This document shows, one piece after another, positions 44,191 to 57,131 of a stretch of DNA of 64,000 nt; the stretch's first letter is position 1, and the number at the start of each line of letters is the position of its first letter. Made by a program: the position numbers and the translations under genes. This stretch comes from Geosiphon pyriformis. Its lineage: Eukaryota > Glomeromycota > Glomeromycetes > Archaeosporales > Geosiphonaceae. The notes below the pieces were generated by a model. That model worked only from the letters and a program-made list of their open reading frames with translations. It searched no databases and had not been told where the DNA came from. The stretch spans positions 513,600-577,599 of the forward strand of contig JAAOMT010000096.1 of the NCBI GenBank assembly GCA_016748015.1. Direction: 5' to 3'.

Positions 44191-47100
44191 TACAAAATCT
44201 TATATTAAGTATAATTCATGCTTTTTCTATATATAACCAACTATTTAGGCCAATTAAAATAATATTATATACTTAAACTACTTATAACAAAAAAGTCACA
44301 CAAAAAACCAAAACATATACTGGACAAATGAAAATGCAAATTAAAACAAACATAAACATCTAACTTAAAACCAAAATTATTAATCATTTTAAGAAATTAC
44401 AAGAATATTAAACCAAATACAGCCAAAATTACAAATCTATCATGTAATAAAAGACTATATTTTTTATAATGCACTTTCAGTTTGGCAGTTAGCAACTACA
44501 TAGTAGATCTGTAATCTTTAACAAAACTTCAGACCAAATTAATAATTAATAATACATTATTAGATCTGCCACCTAATAAATATATCATGTTAGCTATTTA
44601 CTTCTTTATTACAAAGTCTTTGGTCAATAACATATATAAATAATTAAAAGATTTAGCCTTATACAGAGATTAAATTATTATACTGTCAGTAGTATAGGCA
44701 TCTAGCAAACCAGTTCATATTTTAATAATTTTCAAAATTAGATTTATCTTAGTGCAATTATTATGAATACAAGAAAACATGTGATTAGAGTTTTTAACCA
44801 ACTTATATTAAATGCACAACACATTAAAATAACTTGAATTATATAATTTTTTTTTTAACTATAAACAACCAGTAATATAGAGTTTTTATAAAGTAAAACT
44901 AAAGTATTATAAAAGCTAAACTAGTAAAACCTAAATGAACTTGACCATTAAAATGTCATACATTAAAAGTTTTATGCATATTAATTAGACTATACAAAGT
45001 CTTGTTTACAGTATTATTAGTATATTTAAAATTCCAACCAACAAAATGAATGGCTTTAAAAAAATGTCTAACAAAATAATAGATGTTTTTAGAAACAAAT
45101 CTGTTTTTAATAGCAAAAAAGTGGCATAGTATTTTAACAGACAGCATAAAATTAAACATGGTAGCAGTATTGACAAAAAAATCAATACACTAATTACCAA
45201 AAATTTCAGAATAACTCTTGATCTTATTTTAATTGACTAACAGATTCTTTGACACAATAATCTAATGAATATGTTCCCTTTTTATTCAGAATTTATCATA
45301 AAAATTGGAACTGATATTTTTTTTAATTGACACTTATATTTAATAATATTGACTATTTATAAATAACACAATTGAACTAAATACTAAAACATATTTCAGA
45401 GCAAGAGTAATGGTTTGCAGTTTTATTAGAATCAAAAAAAGCAAGTTATTTATCTTAACTTCTACACTTATGTTAATATCCAGAAAATAGGCAGTAGTAT
45501 CATCATGAGCATTTACAGATCACAAATTTTTGATTAAATTATCTATATAAACAACTATATTACTAGACCCATTTTTTAAAAAGCATTTGTCAATAGAACC
45601 AAATTTGCTTAAACAGCAAACAGAAGTAAAATGAAAAACCAAAGCACAATTACTATTTAGACTATTATCTTTAATAAACTTGATCAATAAATTGAACCAA
45701 CCAAAAACCAAATCTCTAAAATTCTGTTTCTTTTTAAAATATATTCTATGTAAAACATATACTATAATAATTTAGAAACTGGTTTGCAAAAATAATACCA
45801 AACTTTTTTAACAAACTTACTATACTCAAATACTATTTCAAGCCTAAAACATCCACAATAGCAATATTAGTACCAATTCAGAAAACATCAGACAGATTAT
45901 TGCTTAAAAATAATTTACACAATATAAAAGTGTTGGTTATATTAACTAAAAAACAGTTCATAAGATTAATCAACAATATAATTAGAAAGCAAAGGAATTG
46001 CCAGAACATCTAACTAATGATTTACAAATTTATAGCTCTGTATTTAAACAATCTGTTAAAAATGTCTTTCAAGTTAGCAAAAACTACCAAATTCACCAAA
46101 AAATTTTCAGTTTGTATTTGTTTAAATAACTTTAAACCATATAACTTAAGATGAACAATGACTTTATTAAAAAAATTTTTAAGTAAATTGGTCTTAAGTT
46201 TTAGCTTTTTTCTTAATATCTTGTCTTATTTTTTATATACACTTGCTAAAAAATAACTAAATTGTAATCTGTAACCAATTATTGGCTACAAAACAGCAAA
46301 CACTAGATATAAAAACTGCTTATTAGATATGATTTTTCTCAAAACCAGATTTGTAAAAAACTTAATATTTAAGTAAGTCTTAATAAGACTTGGTTTAAAA
46401 AAACTGTTTATAGACAAAAAAATGGCTAAGTATTTATGTAATTCATCTTTCTTAGCTATTGAAATATTTGACTTACTTATTATTAAATGAGGAACTTTTA
46501 CTCTTTGTTTGATGAGTATAATAACCATCTTATCTGTATTAATTAAAATGTTATTAATTTGAAAAAATTCATTAGCTATGTTTAAAATATGCTAAATAGC
46601 AGTCATACTATTTTCAATTCAAATTGTGTCATTCATGAAAACTCCTACTGTCAAAAAAGATGCTATGCTACTTCTAAGATCCTATTTGCCTGTTTGCATA
46701 AAAATTTTGAATCCAATCTGTAGTCATATAAACTGTCATGTTTTTTAATCTTATAGAGCAAAGAGTTATAGAAGATTTTTTACAGCAAAGGTAAAAATAC
46801 CTCATCTTAATCTAGTCTATCATAAATAGTATACCTTTTTATAAGCCCAAAATCTGTTATTACTTAGTTAATTTAATCATTGTATATATTCTTAAAAAAT
46901 CTAATAAAATAAAAACACATCTTAATCTTAGCCAAATTGTTCTTTAAATAATATTATCTAACAGAATTATATGTTTTATACATGTTCTGAAAAACTAGTT
47001 ACAGCTTTCTGTTTTTTTTCAATATATCTTTAATAATAAAACCAACAGCAAAAATTGAAGTTTAAATGAACATATCTTTTAAAACTGAAAAATTATCATC

Positions 47101-49955
47101 ATGTAAGATATTAAAATTACTATAAGTTAAAAAGATCTTATCTGAAAAAATCTTAAATAAAATTTTTTAGGCTGTTTTAATCAAGACTATTGGCCTGATA
47201 TTTGTAAGAATTCTTTTCTAATTATATAATTTTGGTATTATAGAAACTCACACTCTCTTTTACTATATGAAAACTATACCTAATATTAAACACACATTGA
47301 AAATATTCAATAAACCACCCAAAACCTACATATTACTATGTTTTCAGAGCTTATTAAAAATACCAGAGAGATCAGTGGCTTTTTTATTAGGTAAATTTTT
47401 AACAATTTGCAAAAACTCATCAAATTTAATATTATATATTACTTTTGAGAAAACATTATTATTAACATGATTCAAAAAAGCATATTAATTAGACTATTTA
47501 TTAAACAAAACACTAGGCACTACATGTTTTTTTATCTATTTTTCTATAATTGTGTTAATTATGAATTTAACTTTACATGGCTCTAAAATTAAATCATTAT
47601 TAACTATCAGATAGTTAAGTACTATCTTTTAAAATAACTAATCTAAAACACTCTTAATTATTCTCTTCTTATTAGAACAGAAATTTTTTATATGTTTATT
47701 AATAGTTTTTTTAATGAGATCATTTTAGACAATTTTGAATTTATAGTATTTAAACTTATAGTACTTTTTCTTAACTCTTAACAAATAATATAGAATATCT
47801 TTCAAACTTTTATTATTATTAATTATAATATACAATTTGAAAGTTTTTTTCTTATTAATATTAGTTCAAATATTAATAGGACAATTATTTTTTGAATCTT
47901 AATTCTAACTCAAACCCTTTATAATTTTGGTTATTAACAATTCCAATTTAAAAAACTTAGATAATTGCCTATTTTTCAAATATTTTAATTTACTAAACCA
48001 AAGTTTAGAAAATATTTTATTAGTAGAACTTACTATTACTTTATTTAAAATTTTTTACATAGTATTTAAATTGTCATAACCTTTTGTACTATTGAATCCA
48101 ACCACTTTTTCAAAAATTTGTTTAACAAATACTTCTCAAACTATAACCATTTATTGACTTTAACATTTTTAATTTTGAACTTTTATCTATCTTTATTAGT
48201 CTGTTTATAATCATTATTAAGATGAATATTCAAGAAATTATTTAAACCAACCACAACTAAAACTGCCTTGTAATAAGTTTCAAAAAACTCAAACACAATA
48301 TTAACCTCATAATTAACAACTGCAGACACCAGATTTTGGTTTACAAAATTAAATTAATAATCTTTTTAATGCCTTTAAAATTACTTTAAGTAAGAATCTT
48401 GGCTAATAAATATCTACTAAATAAGTTAATTAAGTTTAAATCTCCACAAAACTTAAAACTTGTATTTTACTTTGAACTGTTTTTATTAAAATTCTTACCC
48501 AATATCATAAAAGTATTAAAGTTAACAGTCTTAGCAATAAAAGAGTTGACTTTCAACACCTAATCAAATTTAGTCTTAACAAAAACACCTGTATACAAAT
48601 CCAAAATTATAACTGATAATTTATTCTTAAACAAAAGCTGTATTAAAATAATTTGACTAGAGACCTCTTCTATTTTTAAGACATGTTGAACTAAAAAATT
48701 GTTTATAATAATTGCCACTTTAGCACCAAAAAAGCCTTTGTTTAAATCAGATGTGAAAATTTTTATCTCATCAAATTTACTTGTAATTTATGGTCTAATA
48801 CTAGATCATAACTTTGTTTCTATAATAATAAAAATTATATTACTTGATTCTGTATACCAATAAACAACATTTTTTTGTTTAGCAGGAATGTTGATATTAT
48901 AAACATTACATGTAGTAATTTTTCAGATCAAATCAGTTATTAAGCTGAGACAACTACAAAAAAATTCAAGTCAGCATACAACTAATTCAATTTTACTAAT
49001 ACTGAACTAACTAAAGTTTTAAGAACTATTATTTTTGATTCCAAACCATTTATTTTGGTGGTTAAAATTTTTGAGCTACTTAAATTAAGAATGAAATTTT
49101 TATTCATTGTTAATAAAATAAAATAAAAAAAGACAATAAAAAGTTATTCAAAATCATGTCTAAATCTGACTTTGAAAACATAGGCACAAAAACAGCTGGT
49201 AATAAAAAATAATAAATAAACACCAAATTCACATTGTTTAGTCTTTGCACAATACCAAACATTTGGTCAGCTAAAAGCTTTAAAAAATGTTTTAAAAAAA
49301 CTAATTAATTATCAATAAAAGAATTATTCTGTAATGCAAAAAAAATCTTATCTGAAAACAAAATACTTAAAAAAAAAGAACCTAAATCAAGACTTAAAAA
49401 AACATTATTGAAAGCAGAAGCCAGCAAGACCATTTAAGCTCATAATTTGTTATCAAAGGCAGCAAAACAAAAAATAAAAACACTTTTCTTAACATATAAC
49501 TTAGCAAGCTGAAAACAATTCTTATTTGAAACAGATTTTTTAAATATCTTGAAAGACAGAGAAATAAAGACATTAGATGCATTATACTACAAAGCCAAAT
49601 ATTCAAAACACCTGTATTTTTTGCAATAAACCAAATCCAATTTGGCCCAAAAGAGTTTCACACCACTAAAAATTGGCTTTATGTAAAAGACAGATTTAAG
49701 TTTTTTTTTGATTCAAAGTTAACTATAATACAGTAAACTCTATTACCAGTTTTGAATGATCTATTAATAATACAAGTTTTTCTACCAGCTCTATCCAATA
49801 AAGTACCAAGATTATGAGCAATTGTTTTTACTAACAAAATACACAAAAATGCTCTAAACCAATTTTATAACATTCAGATTTTAAAATTTTTTACAGTCTT
49901 AACTACTTATACAGAATTTTTTTTAATTAAAAATGATTACTTAGATGTCAAATAA
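44191..49955 (-). mobile_element. LINE-B copy: end of ORF1 and full-length ORF2, decayed
   Basis: Read on the minus strand. ORF1 end at 49.95-49.15 kb has a zinc-knuckle-like region and a KLYVKKSVFIFCFAAF block. ORF2 follows: endonuclease at about 48.95-47.9 kb (LFKNKLSVIILDLYTGVFV, then TFMILGKNFNK), reverse transcriptase at about 47.5-46.3 kb, with active-site FMNDT at about 46.63 kb where the family has FVDDT, and HKYLAIFLSINSFFK to NKQFLYLVFAVL at 46.45-46.29 kb. RNase H remnants lie at about 45.5 kb and the C-terminal Cys/His domain at 45.05-44.3 kb. Stops and frameshifts are dense. The left end is near 44.2 kb, where a word shared with 42.5 kb (tatataaccaactattta) marks the 3' UTR. Confidence 0.7.
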
Positions 49956-50295
49956 TTTATAGCCAAAAACAAAGACAGTTTCTAAATACTATTTCTTAAA
50001 CACAAAGCTTTTACACAATACAGTATACACAGTATTGTTAAATATACACACTAAAAGCAATTGTAAAACACAAAACAATAATAAATTCAAGCCTAACACA
50101 GAACTTTATTGAACAAAACATGAATCAAGTAGTTTTTTGTGAATACTAAAGTCTATTATGCATGTAAAAAAATAATTAGAGAGCTTAATTTTTTTACAAT
50201 ATAAACATAATACATTAAAATACTTTTTATCATATAAGTATTTTTAAACAACAACAGATAAATAATAATGTAAAGTCTTTATAAAGTATGAACAT
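49956..50295 (-). mobile_element. LINE-A copy, 3' segment (continues at 51269 and 59477)
   Basis: The C-terminal, Cys-containing part of LINE-A ORF2 (minus: TFILYKDFTLLFICC-like, NVLCLYCK-like, VLCKSFVFKK) directly continuing the frame interrupted by the Gypsy-2 solo LTR. At about 49.95 kb it abuts LINE-B ORF1. Confidence 0.55.
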
Positions 50296-51268
50296 TGTTA
50301 CCAGTAAAATTTTAACTATTAATTAGCATGAAATTACTCTTTTAATTCTTATTATTAATTAACATATATTATTATTATTTCGATTATTACTTATTATTTA
50401 ATCAAATTATCAAATATTATTACTTAATTAATAACTCAATTTGTACCATAAAAATTAAAATGATCAAATTACACAATATCCTGAACTATTTAATATAATC
50501 AAAATTCGCCGAAATTGATAAAAATTAGCCGAAATAATTAATAGTTTGTAGAAATAACTTGTAGTTTACCAAAATGTATCTTTAATTTACCAAAATTAGA
50601 GCAAAGAGAAAAGTGCAAGTTCAAAAACTAGTACTACAACAAGTTGTATAAAAAAAAAGCTTTTCTCTTCAAGAAAATGTATTTTTTCATAGTATTTTAC
50701 TATAGTATCTTACTTTAAATATCTTAATTGGAACAAATCATCTTTTACATATTTCAAATAAAAATTAAATATTCGAAAAACAAAATCTTTTGATTATTAT
50801 ACTTGAAATTCTCTCAACACAACTAACATTTTGAAATTAATTAGCTACCAATTTCAGTAATCTGTTAGTGACTCTAGGCCTAAATAGAAAACGTTTCTCT
50901 TGTTAAAATTCTATTTTTTTTATATTTTTTATATTTTCTTTTACTTTTTTTTATCATAATCATTAGGGTAGTCTACAAACAAGATTTCTGTAGAAGAGTT
51001 GATTTTCACAGCAAAGTAACTACACATTTTAGTAAGCTTTTAGACAAGCAATTCTTGAAAAAGAGTTAACATTTACTACAATGTAACTACATAAAGTAAC
51101 TGGCATAGAATTGGCCATTTTACTTATAAGTCCAGCAGTTTAAATTATAAGAAATAATTTGAAGATAAATTCAGTTATTAGAGATTCAACTGCTTCTAGA
51201 AAATGTGAATTTATAACAAACAAACATTAACAATATTTAAGAAAAGAGACCAAAAACTTCTAGTAACA
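50296..51268 (+). repeat. Gypsy-2 solo LTR
   Basis: 973 bases, TGTTACCAG...GTAACA, inverted relative to the full Gypsy-2. The interrupted LINE-A ORF2 continues on both sides, and the flanks repeat acat (gaacat left, acataa right), so it is a solo LTR with a target duplication. It carries the inverted 20-base array at about 50496-50598. Confidence 0.85.
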
Positions 51269-51747
51269 ACATAAACCAGCAGTAGCTTTACTTATAAAAC
51301 CAGATACTATATACAAGTTGGAGTGCCAAACTAATAAAGTCTGAATCCAATTTACATTCTTAATTATGTCTTTATAAATAATACTAGAACCAAGCCCAAC
51401 TTCCTAACAAGCACAATAAACAGTCCTAAACATATTGTAAACAAAATGACAAATATTCTTAAACACTGCTATTCTATTAGTACAGATATATCTCTTCTTG
51501 ACAAGAATAGAAAATAACATATTCAAACATAAAACTAAGTCAACTAACATGTCAGTATACTTATTACTTAAGACACCCAAATGGTCTTTAACTTTGATCT
51601 ATGAAGCAATAAATTTCTTATATTTAATAAAGTTTGCAATACTACACTTTTCAAGTCAACAGTAATTACAAAAATCAGGTAAAGCCATATCCAATTCTAT
51701 AACACATATATCCAAAATGGTTTAACTATCTGAATACATCTTAATAT
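51269..51747 (-). pseudogene. LINE-A ORF2, RNase H segment
   Basis: Minus strand: LDMALPDF near 51.66 kb, KVKDHLGVLSNKYTDMLVD near 51.56 kb (the RNase H 'KVKGHSGxxGNxxAD' block), then LVWHSNLYIVSGFISKATAG near 51.3 kb. It joins the segments at 59477 (upstream) and 50295 (downstream). Confidence 0.65.
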
Positions 51748-52413
51748 TGTTACGGGTTGGAGTAACAAGCTAACGGATAGCAAGAAAGAACAGTATTGTA
51801 TGGTGATGGAAATAAACAAAGAGGGAATTACAATAAGGGAGCGAATTGAATAAGTAGGAATTCAATGTGCGTGATCAGTCTCATAAAAATCACAGTCGCT
51901 AATCTTTTCTTAAATCTGAAGGTAAAAGAATAGTCTGTGATTGTCAACAAGATAACACTGCTGCTATTATTCTATGCCTCAACTTGGCAATTTTTAGAAT
52001 CAATAACAGGTATTGTTGTGCTTTTCAATTGTTTTTTTATTCAATGAATTACAAGAGCAAGCCAATTGCTTCTTAGGCTAATTCTAACAAATACAAATCA
52101 AGAAGAGAAAAAGATAAGGTATGTGAATGCCAACAAGTAGATACTTAAAGATAAGGAAAGGGGAATAAGCGATTATGAGAAGAAGTAATTAATATTGTTT
52201 GTTTCATTACTTTAATCATGTATTTCTACAGCTAAGGGAATCATTGCTTATATAGCTATCTAAAGTGGTCAATGACCAGGTCAATGATCAGGTCAATGGT
52301 TAGGTCATTAATCAGATTAACAATTACTATCTAAAAATAGGGTGGCTAATTATATGACATTAGTGGCTAATACATGTGATAACTAATAAAAACTATGGGT
52401 TTCAACCATAACA
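51748..52413 (-). repeat. Gypsy-1 3' LTR
   Basis: 666 bases. A 12-base tandem repeat (tcaatgaccagg-like) at 52269-52328 has five units. Apart from repeat number it is collinear with the other LTR. The accessory ORF ends 31 bases inside it. Confidence 0.92.
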
Positions 52414-53039
52414 TCATCCTTTCCAAAGAGATTGAGCTCCGGCGAAATCAAGCTATTTATGAGATAGTCTATGTGAAGGGTTTTGTCTAACTCAAAACTA
52501 ACTAGTTTGTTGAAGTTTTTTGTAGATAGGGTATATAATACTTGAAGTGAAATAAGTTTTGTATCCAAGAGACCAAATCTTTGTATAAGAGTTCTGGCTC
52601 TTCTAGCAATGGTTAAAACTTTTGGGACATCTAATTGTATAATGCCCAAAATTTCCCCTTGTATCTCTGAAGTTGTTTTCTTCATGAACTTTATGTCTTC
52701 TATGATTTCACCAAGGCAACCATAGAGTTCTAGTCGTCTTTCATATGACAAGTTTTTGTCTATGGGCAAGATTTCTTGTATTGTTTTTCCAATTGTGCTG
52801 GAAGGTGAAAGTATCACTGTTGTTATGCTTTCCAGCAGGTATTTATCCATTTTGCTACCAATTCTTTCTCTTCTGGTAGTTGTTTTCTTTGGTCTGATAA
52901 CAGTGTGAGTTCCACTGTTGTCTGTTATGATGGTTTGTTTTTCGATAGTCAGAGTAGCATTTGGATAGTTCTTGATTCAGTACTTATGGAGAATATAGAA
53001 AGCGTTTTGAATGTTTTGATTCAGGAAATAATTGTTCAT
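52383..53039 (-). pseudogene. Gypsy-1 accessory ORF downstream of integrase
   Basis: From the ATG at 53039-53037 the frame runs 218 codons to a stop at 52383, inside the 3' LTR, with one internal TGA (probably a former TGG). It is predicted mostly helical and soluble: NIQNAFYILHKY near the start, a basic patch PKKTTTRRER, LSPSSTIGKTIQEILP, then KVLTIARRARTLIQRFGLLD and an acidic tail. No membrane segment, zinc motif or enzyme motif. Gypsy-2 has an ORF of like size, place and motif order. Function unknown. Confidence 0.65.
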
Positions 53040-53263
53040 GTCAATTAAAGATACCTCTGTTTTGGAAATAGTGCATTTATTTATATCTGATTTTTGCTGA
53101 TCATTTGGGTCAGTATTACTATAACAGGTAACCAATCAGGTTGTTTGTAATATTTCTTGAATCGCATGCCATGAACAGGGCAATCACTGAATATTGTTCC
53201 ATATTGATCTTGTAGGATATATGAACCATTGTTCAAAACTTTGTTGACTATAAAAGATTCTTT

Positions 53264-54307
53264 TCAGCAGCTGGAGAATTTATCACCATAGACATTGTCT
53301 CTGTCTGAACGGTATTCCAAAACTAAGTCATCAATACTTAAGGAAAATGTTTTATAGGTCTTTTTCTTTTTGAGCTTCTCTTGGAACTGTTTTATCTTTT
53401 CAAAAACAATTATCCATGCTTCTACCAATGAGTCAAGAATGGTACCAAGTCTTCTTTGCAAAATGTCTTTGTAATCTCCTATTGTTATTTTTTCAAAAGG
53501 TATTGTTTCTATATCTGTTTCTATTGGTAGAGTTGCCATTTGTCTATAGAGCAGATAAAAAAGTTCATAACTTGTTATGTCATGATTCACAGTTCTGTAG
53601 GCAAACAAAGCTGAAGGCAATACTTTGTCCCATAGGTTGGTTTCTTCACTGGTTTTGGCTAGGGTTTCACATAGTGTTCTATTGAAACGTTTCACTAGGC
53701 CATTTGTTTAGGGGTAATAAGGAGAAGAGAGTTTATGATGTATTTCCATTTTTTTGCAAAGTTCTTCAACCAGTGTACTGAGAAAAGCTCTTCCTCTATC
53801 AGATAAAAGTTCTTTGGAGCAGCCATGGTGACAAATAATATCTTCATAAATGAAATTGGCAATTGAGACTGCTGTTTGATCTGGAGTGGCTCTTGCTTCT
53901 ACCCACTTTGTAAGATAGTCGGTAGTTGTAATAATGTATTTGTTGCCATCAGGAGTTACTGTTAAAGATCCAACAACATCTATACCAATTCTGTCAAATT
54001 GTTGACCAACAGAAATTGAATGGATATCTTCCTTGCGATTGGGTTTTCCTCTTCTTTGGCAGGTATCACAAGTTTTGATGTATTCAGCAATGTCTTTTCC
54101 CAAGGTAGGCCAATAATAGTGAGCTAAAGTTTTCTGAATTGTTTTTGTTTTTCCAAAGTGTCCAGCTAATGGATCAGTGTACATATTGTAGATCACAATT
54201 TCTCTTTCTTCAAATCTAATAACTCTCTGGAGGTGGTCAAGATCTTTTTTATTTCTTTTATATAACTGGTTCTGGTGAATCAAATAGAAATTTGATTGTT
54301 TGCGCAA
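53264..54307 (-). pseudogene. Gypsy-1 integrase
   Basis: One frame with a single stop near 53705 (SPYYP-stop-TNG, former Gln). The HHCC zinc-binding domain is visible (HFGKTKTIQ, HYYWPTL, CDTCQRRG), as is the catalytic core with Asp in GIDVVGSL and Asp in LLSDRGRAF. The third catalytic residue, Glu of 'VERF', is Lys here (NGLVKRFNRTL, codon 53690-53692), so the protein would be inactive. The N-terminal edge joins RNase H by a frameshift near 54300. Confidence 0.85.
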
Positions 54308-54555
54308 ATGTTCTCTTTGCTGTCAAGTATAGTCTGGTGGGTATTGTCCTTTACCCAAAAATTTCATTAAAACAGAGTAGTTGTCCAAGTTCATTATCAT
54401 GTTTGTTTGTGGGGGAGTTACAAATAATTAAGTTGGTTTGGTTTGAGAGGGTTTTGCTATTACTGGATGGTAAGTCTGAAAAGAGCATCGGCGTTTTGAT
54501 GATTAGCTTCTTTGTGATGTTGAATGTTATAGTCGAATTCATCCAAGTGGAGTAT

Positions 54556-56553
54556 TCAGTGAGTTATCCATTTATGTTCCAGGTTTTTTTTGTTGTGTAG
54601 CCAAACCAAAGCTTGGTGATTTGTTACCACCAAAAATTTCACACCTTTAAGATATTTGTCCCAGTAGCTGGTAGTGCAAACTACTGCTAAGCATTCCTGC
54701 TTAGTAACTGAGTAGTTTTTTTCTGCTGGTGTGTGAGTTCTACTGACATATGCTATGGTATGTTCTCTGTTATCTTCATCTTTCTGAGAAAGAACAGCAC
54801 CAAGTCCATAACCAGATGCATCAGTGTAGAGGATAAAAAGTTGATCCAGATTAGGTTGTATAAGAATGGGTTCTGTAATCAGTTTTTCTTTCAGAATTTC
54901 AAATGCTTTTTGTTGATGAGTGCTCCAGTGATAATTGATGTTTTTTCTAAGTAGCTGATTGAGAGGAGTGGCAATTTTGGAGAAATTCTTGACAAACTTG
55001 CGATAATAAGAGGCCAAACCAAGAAAAGAGCATAGTTCATGAACATTTATTGGTTGTCTAATGTTTTGAACTTTTTCAATTTTGGCTGGATCAGGGAAGA
55101 TTCCATCTTTTATAATAAGATGGCCAAGGAACTGGGTGGATTGACATCCAAAGAATGATTTAATTGGATTGATTTTGAGGCCAGCATTTCTAAGGAGGTC
55201 AAAAACCTTTTGCAAATGTTCAAGATGTTCATCTCAGGTTTTTGAGTATACCATTATGTTGTCCAAGTAGACTAGAACAAAGTTTTTTTTTACTGATTCA
55301 AATACTTTGTCCATTAAGCGTTGAAAGGTGGAAGGAGCATTTGTGAGACCAAAAGGCATGATTGTGAATTTGTAGGTGCCATACTTGGTAATGAAGGCAG
55401 TTTTCTTTTTGCTTTCTGGATCCATCTCTACTTGCCAGAATCCAGCAGTTAAGTCAATGGTTGAGAAGAAAGCAGCACCATGGAATTGGTCTAGCATTGC
55501 ATCAATCTTGAGAAGTGGGTACATGTCTCTTTCAGTAATGGCATTTAATTGGCAATAGTCAACACAAAAGCATAGGGTTCCTTCTTTCTTGGATACCACT
55601 ACAACTGGGAATGCCCATTTACTCTTGGTTTCCTGTATGAATCTAAGGTTTTTCATTCGGTTTATTTCTTTTTTGATAAACTCATCATTGTGCCAGTTGG
55701 ATTGATAGGGCTTCAAATAGATGGGGTGAGTTTTTCTGGTGATAATGGTGTGTTGTATCACATGTGTACATCCAGGAGGTTCACTTTCTTTTGAGATAAC
55801 TGGGCTATTTCTAGCCAGCAGGTTTTCAATGTCTATCTTTCTTTCTTCTGGAAAGAGTTCTCTTTGTTCTACAACCAGTGATTGGATTTCAGGTAGTTTG
55901 TTTTCAAAGGACTTTTGGACTTCTTTTATTTCTTCACGGGGTATCAAGCTGATTGGTTCCCAATCTTTGTAATAGATCAGGCAGGACATGCATTCATCGC
56001 TAGGAGAATACAATGGTTTGTTGCACCAGCACCAGGCACAAAGACCATGCCACCAATAACTGTATTTGGCTTTCTTGTCTGGCTTTCTGTCAAAGGTTTT
56101 TCTGAGCATGTCATAATAAGGCCAGCAGATCAGCTTGCCATTGACAATGATTCTTTCTTTATTTGCCTTGACATTATCCAATGGTTTGCCATTGCTGGTA
56201 AAAATGGTATAGGTGAGTTCAGTAGTTTCTTTTTGTTCTTTTTCTTTCTCACTTTCTTCATCATCTGATTCATCTGATTCATTTTCTTCTGGGCTCTGCT
56301 TGGGTACTGGGGGAGTTGTCCAATGGCGACACTTAACCACAATGGGTTTCTCACCACATCTGATGGTTAGTTTACAAAGTTTATAATCAAGCAAAGCTTT
56401 TGCTTTCTTGAGCCATTCATTGCCAACAATGATGGTGTATTCTTTCACTTCAGATACTTCCATATTAGTTTCAATGCTGATGTCATTGATGCAGACAGGA
56501 ATAGCTTTGGCTATGCCAAGCCCTTTCTTCTTATCACCATGCACATTGGTCAT
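54556..56553 (-). pseudogene. Gypsy-1 reverse transcriptase and RNase H
   Basis: A single frame with one stop near 55231. Linker with an acidic stretch (DESDDEESEKEKEQKE) and a Cys/Trp-rich block (YWWHGLCAWCW) comes first, then reverse transcriptase blocks VVVVSKKEGTLCFCVDYCQL, FFSTIDLTAGFWQVEMDP, KTAFITKYGTYKFTIMPFGL and VLVYLDNIMVY, and RNase H with TDASGYGLGAVLSQ. The active-site YLDD reads YLDN (codon 55258-55260, GAC to AAC), so polymerase activity would be lost. VDYCQLN replaces VDYRQLN. Confidence 0.88.
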
Positions 56554-56556
56554 TGG

Positions 56557-57048
56557 TCATGTGAATGGTTTATCAATTTTTCTGCCAATTGCTTCAAGAA
56601 AGTGTTTGGCAATAACACTAACAGATGATCTACTGTCTAGGATCAAATCAATAAAGTAGCCAGCCACTTGGGCTTTACAAATTAGAGAAGTAACATTGCT
56701 ATTGTCAGCAAGTCCAGCTTGGCAAGGGCATTTGTTGGTTTTGGGTGTCTTTTTCTTTGGAATTAGAGATTTGCAAAGATTTTTTCTGAATTGTGAATGG
56801 GTCATCAATTGGCCAAAGGTTATATGTGCTGGGGTTTCTATAAAGTCTTTGACAACAGAATAGGGGCCGAATTTTTGTACTATTTCTGGGGGTTTCAACT
56901 TTGGAGGGTTTTTGAAAACTTTGGCTTTTGGGGGCTTATTGTTGTCAGCAGTTGATGTAGAAGCTTTATTGGGATCCAGAACAAAATCAACTTTGGCTTT
57001 CTTCTTCTTTCTTGTGAATTCAGAGAGGTTGGTTGCTAGTTCATTCAT
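56557..57048 (-). pseudogene. Gypsy-1 protease region
   Basis: Same frame as the reverse transcriptase, separated only by one TGA (56554-56556, former Trp). Lys/Pro-rich spacer, then GYFIDLILDSRSSVSVIAKH: the active-site DSG/DTG triad reads DSR (GGA to AGA), expected to abolish proteolysis. Confidence 0.75.
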
Positions 57049-57131
57049 GTCATGGTCATCATCAGTTAAGTTAAAAGTGAAAAAAGGGTTTTCTTCTGGT
57101 TGGCTTGCACTCTCACCCTTTGGAGATGTGC

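Noticed and set aside
55739-56268. Plus-strand frames over the Gypsy-1 pol linker
   Set aside because: They are shadows of the reverse transcriptase frame on the minus strand.
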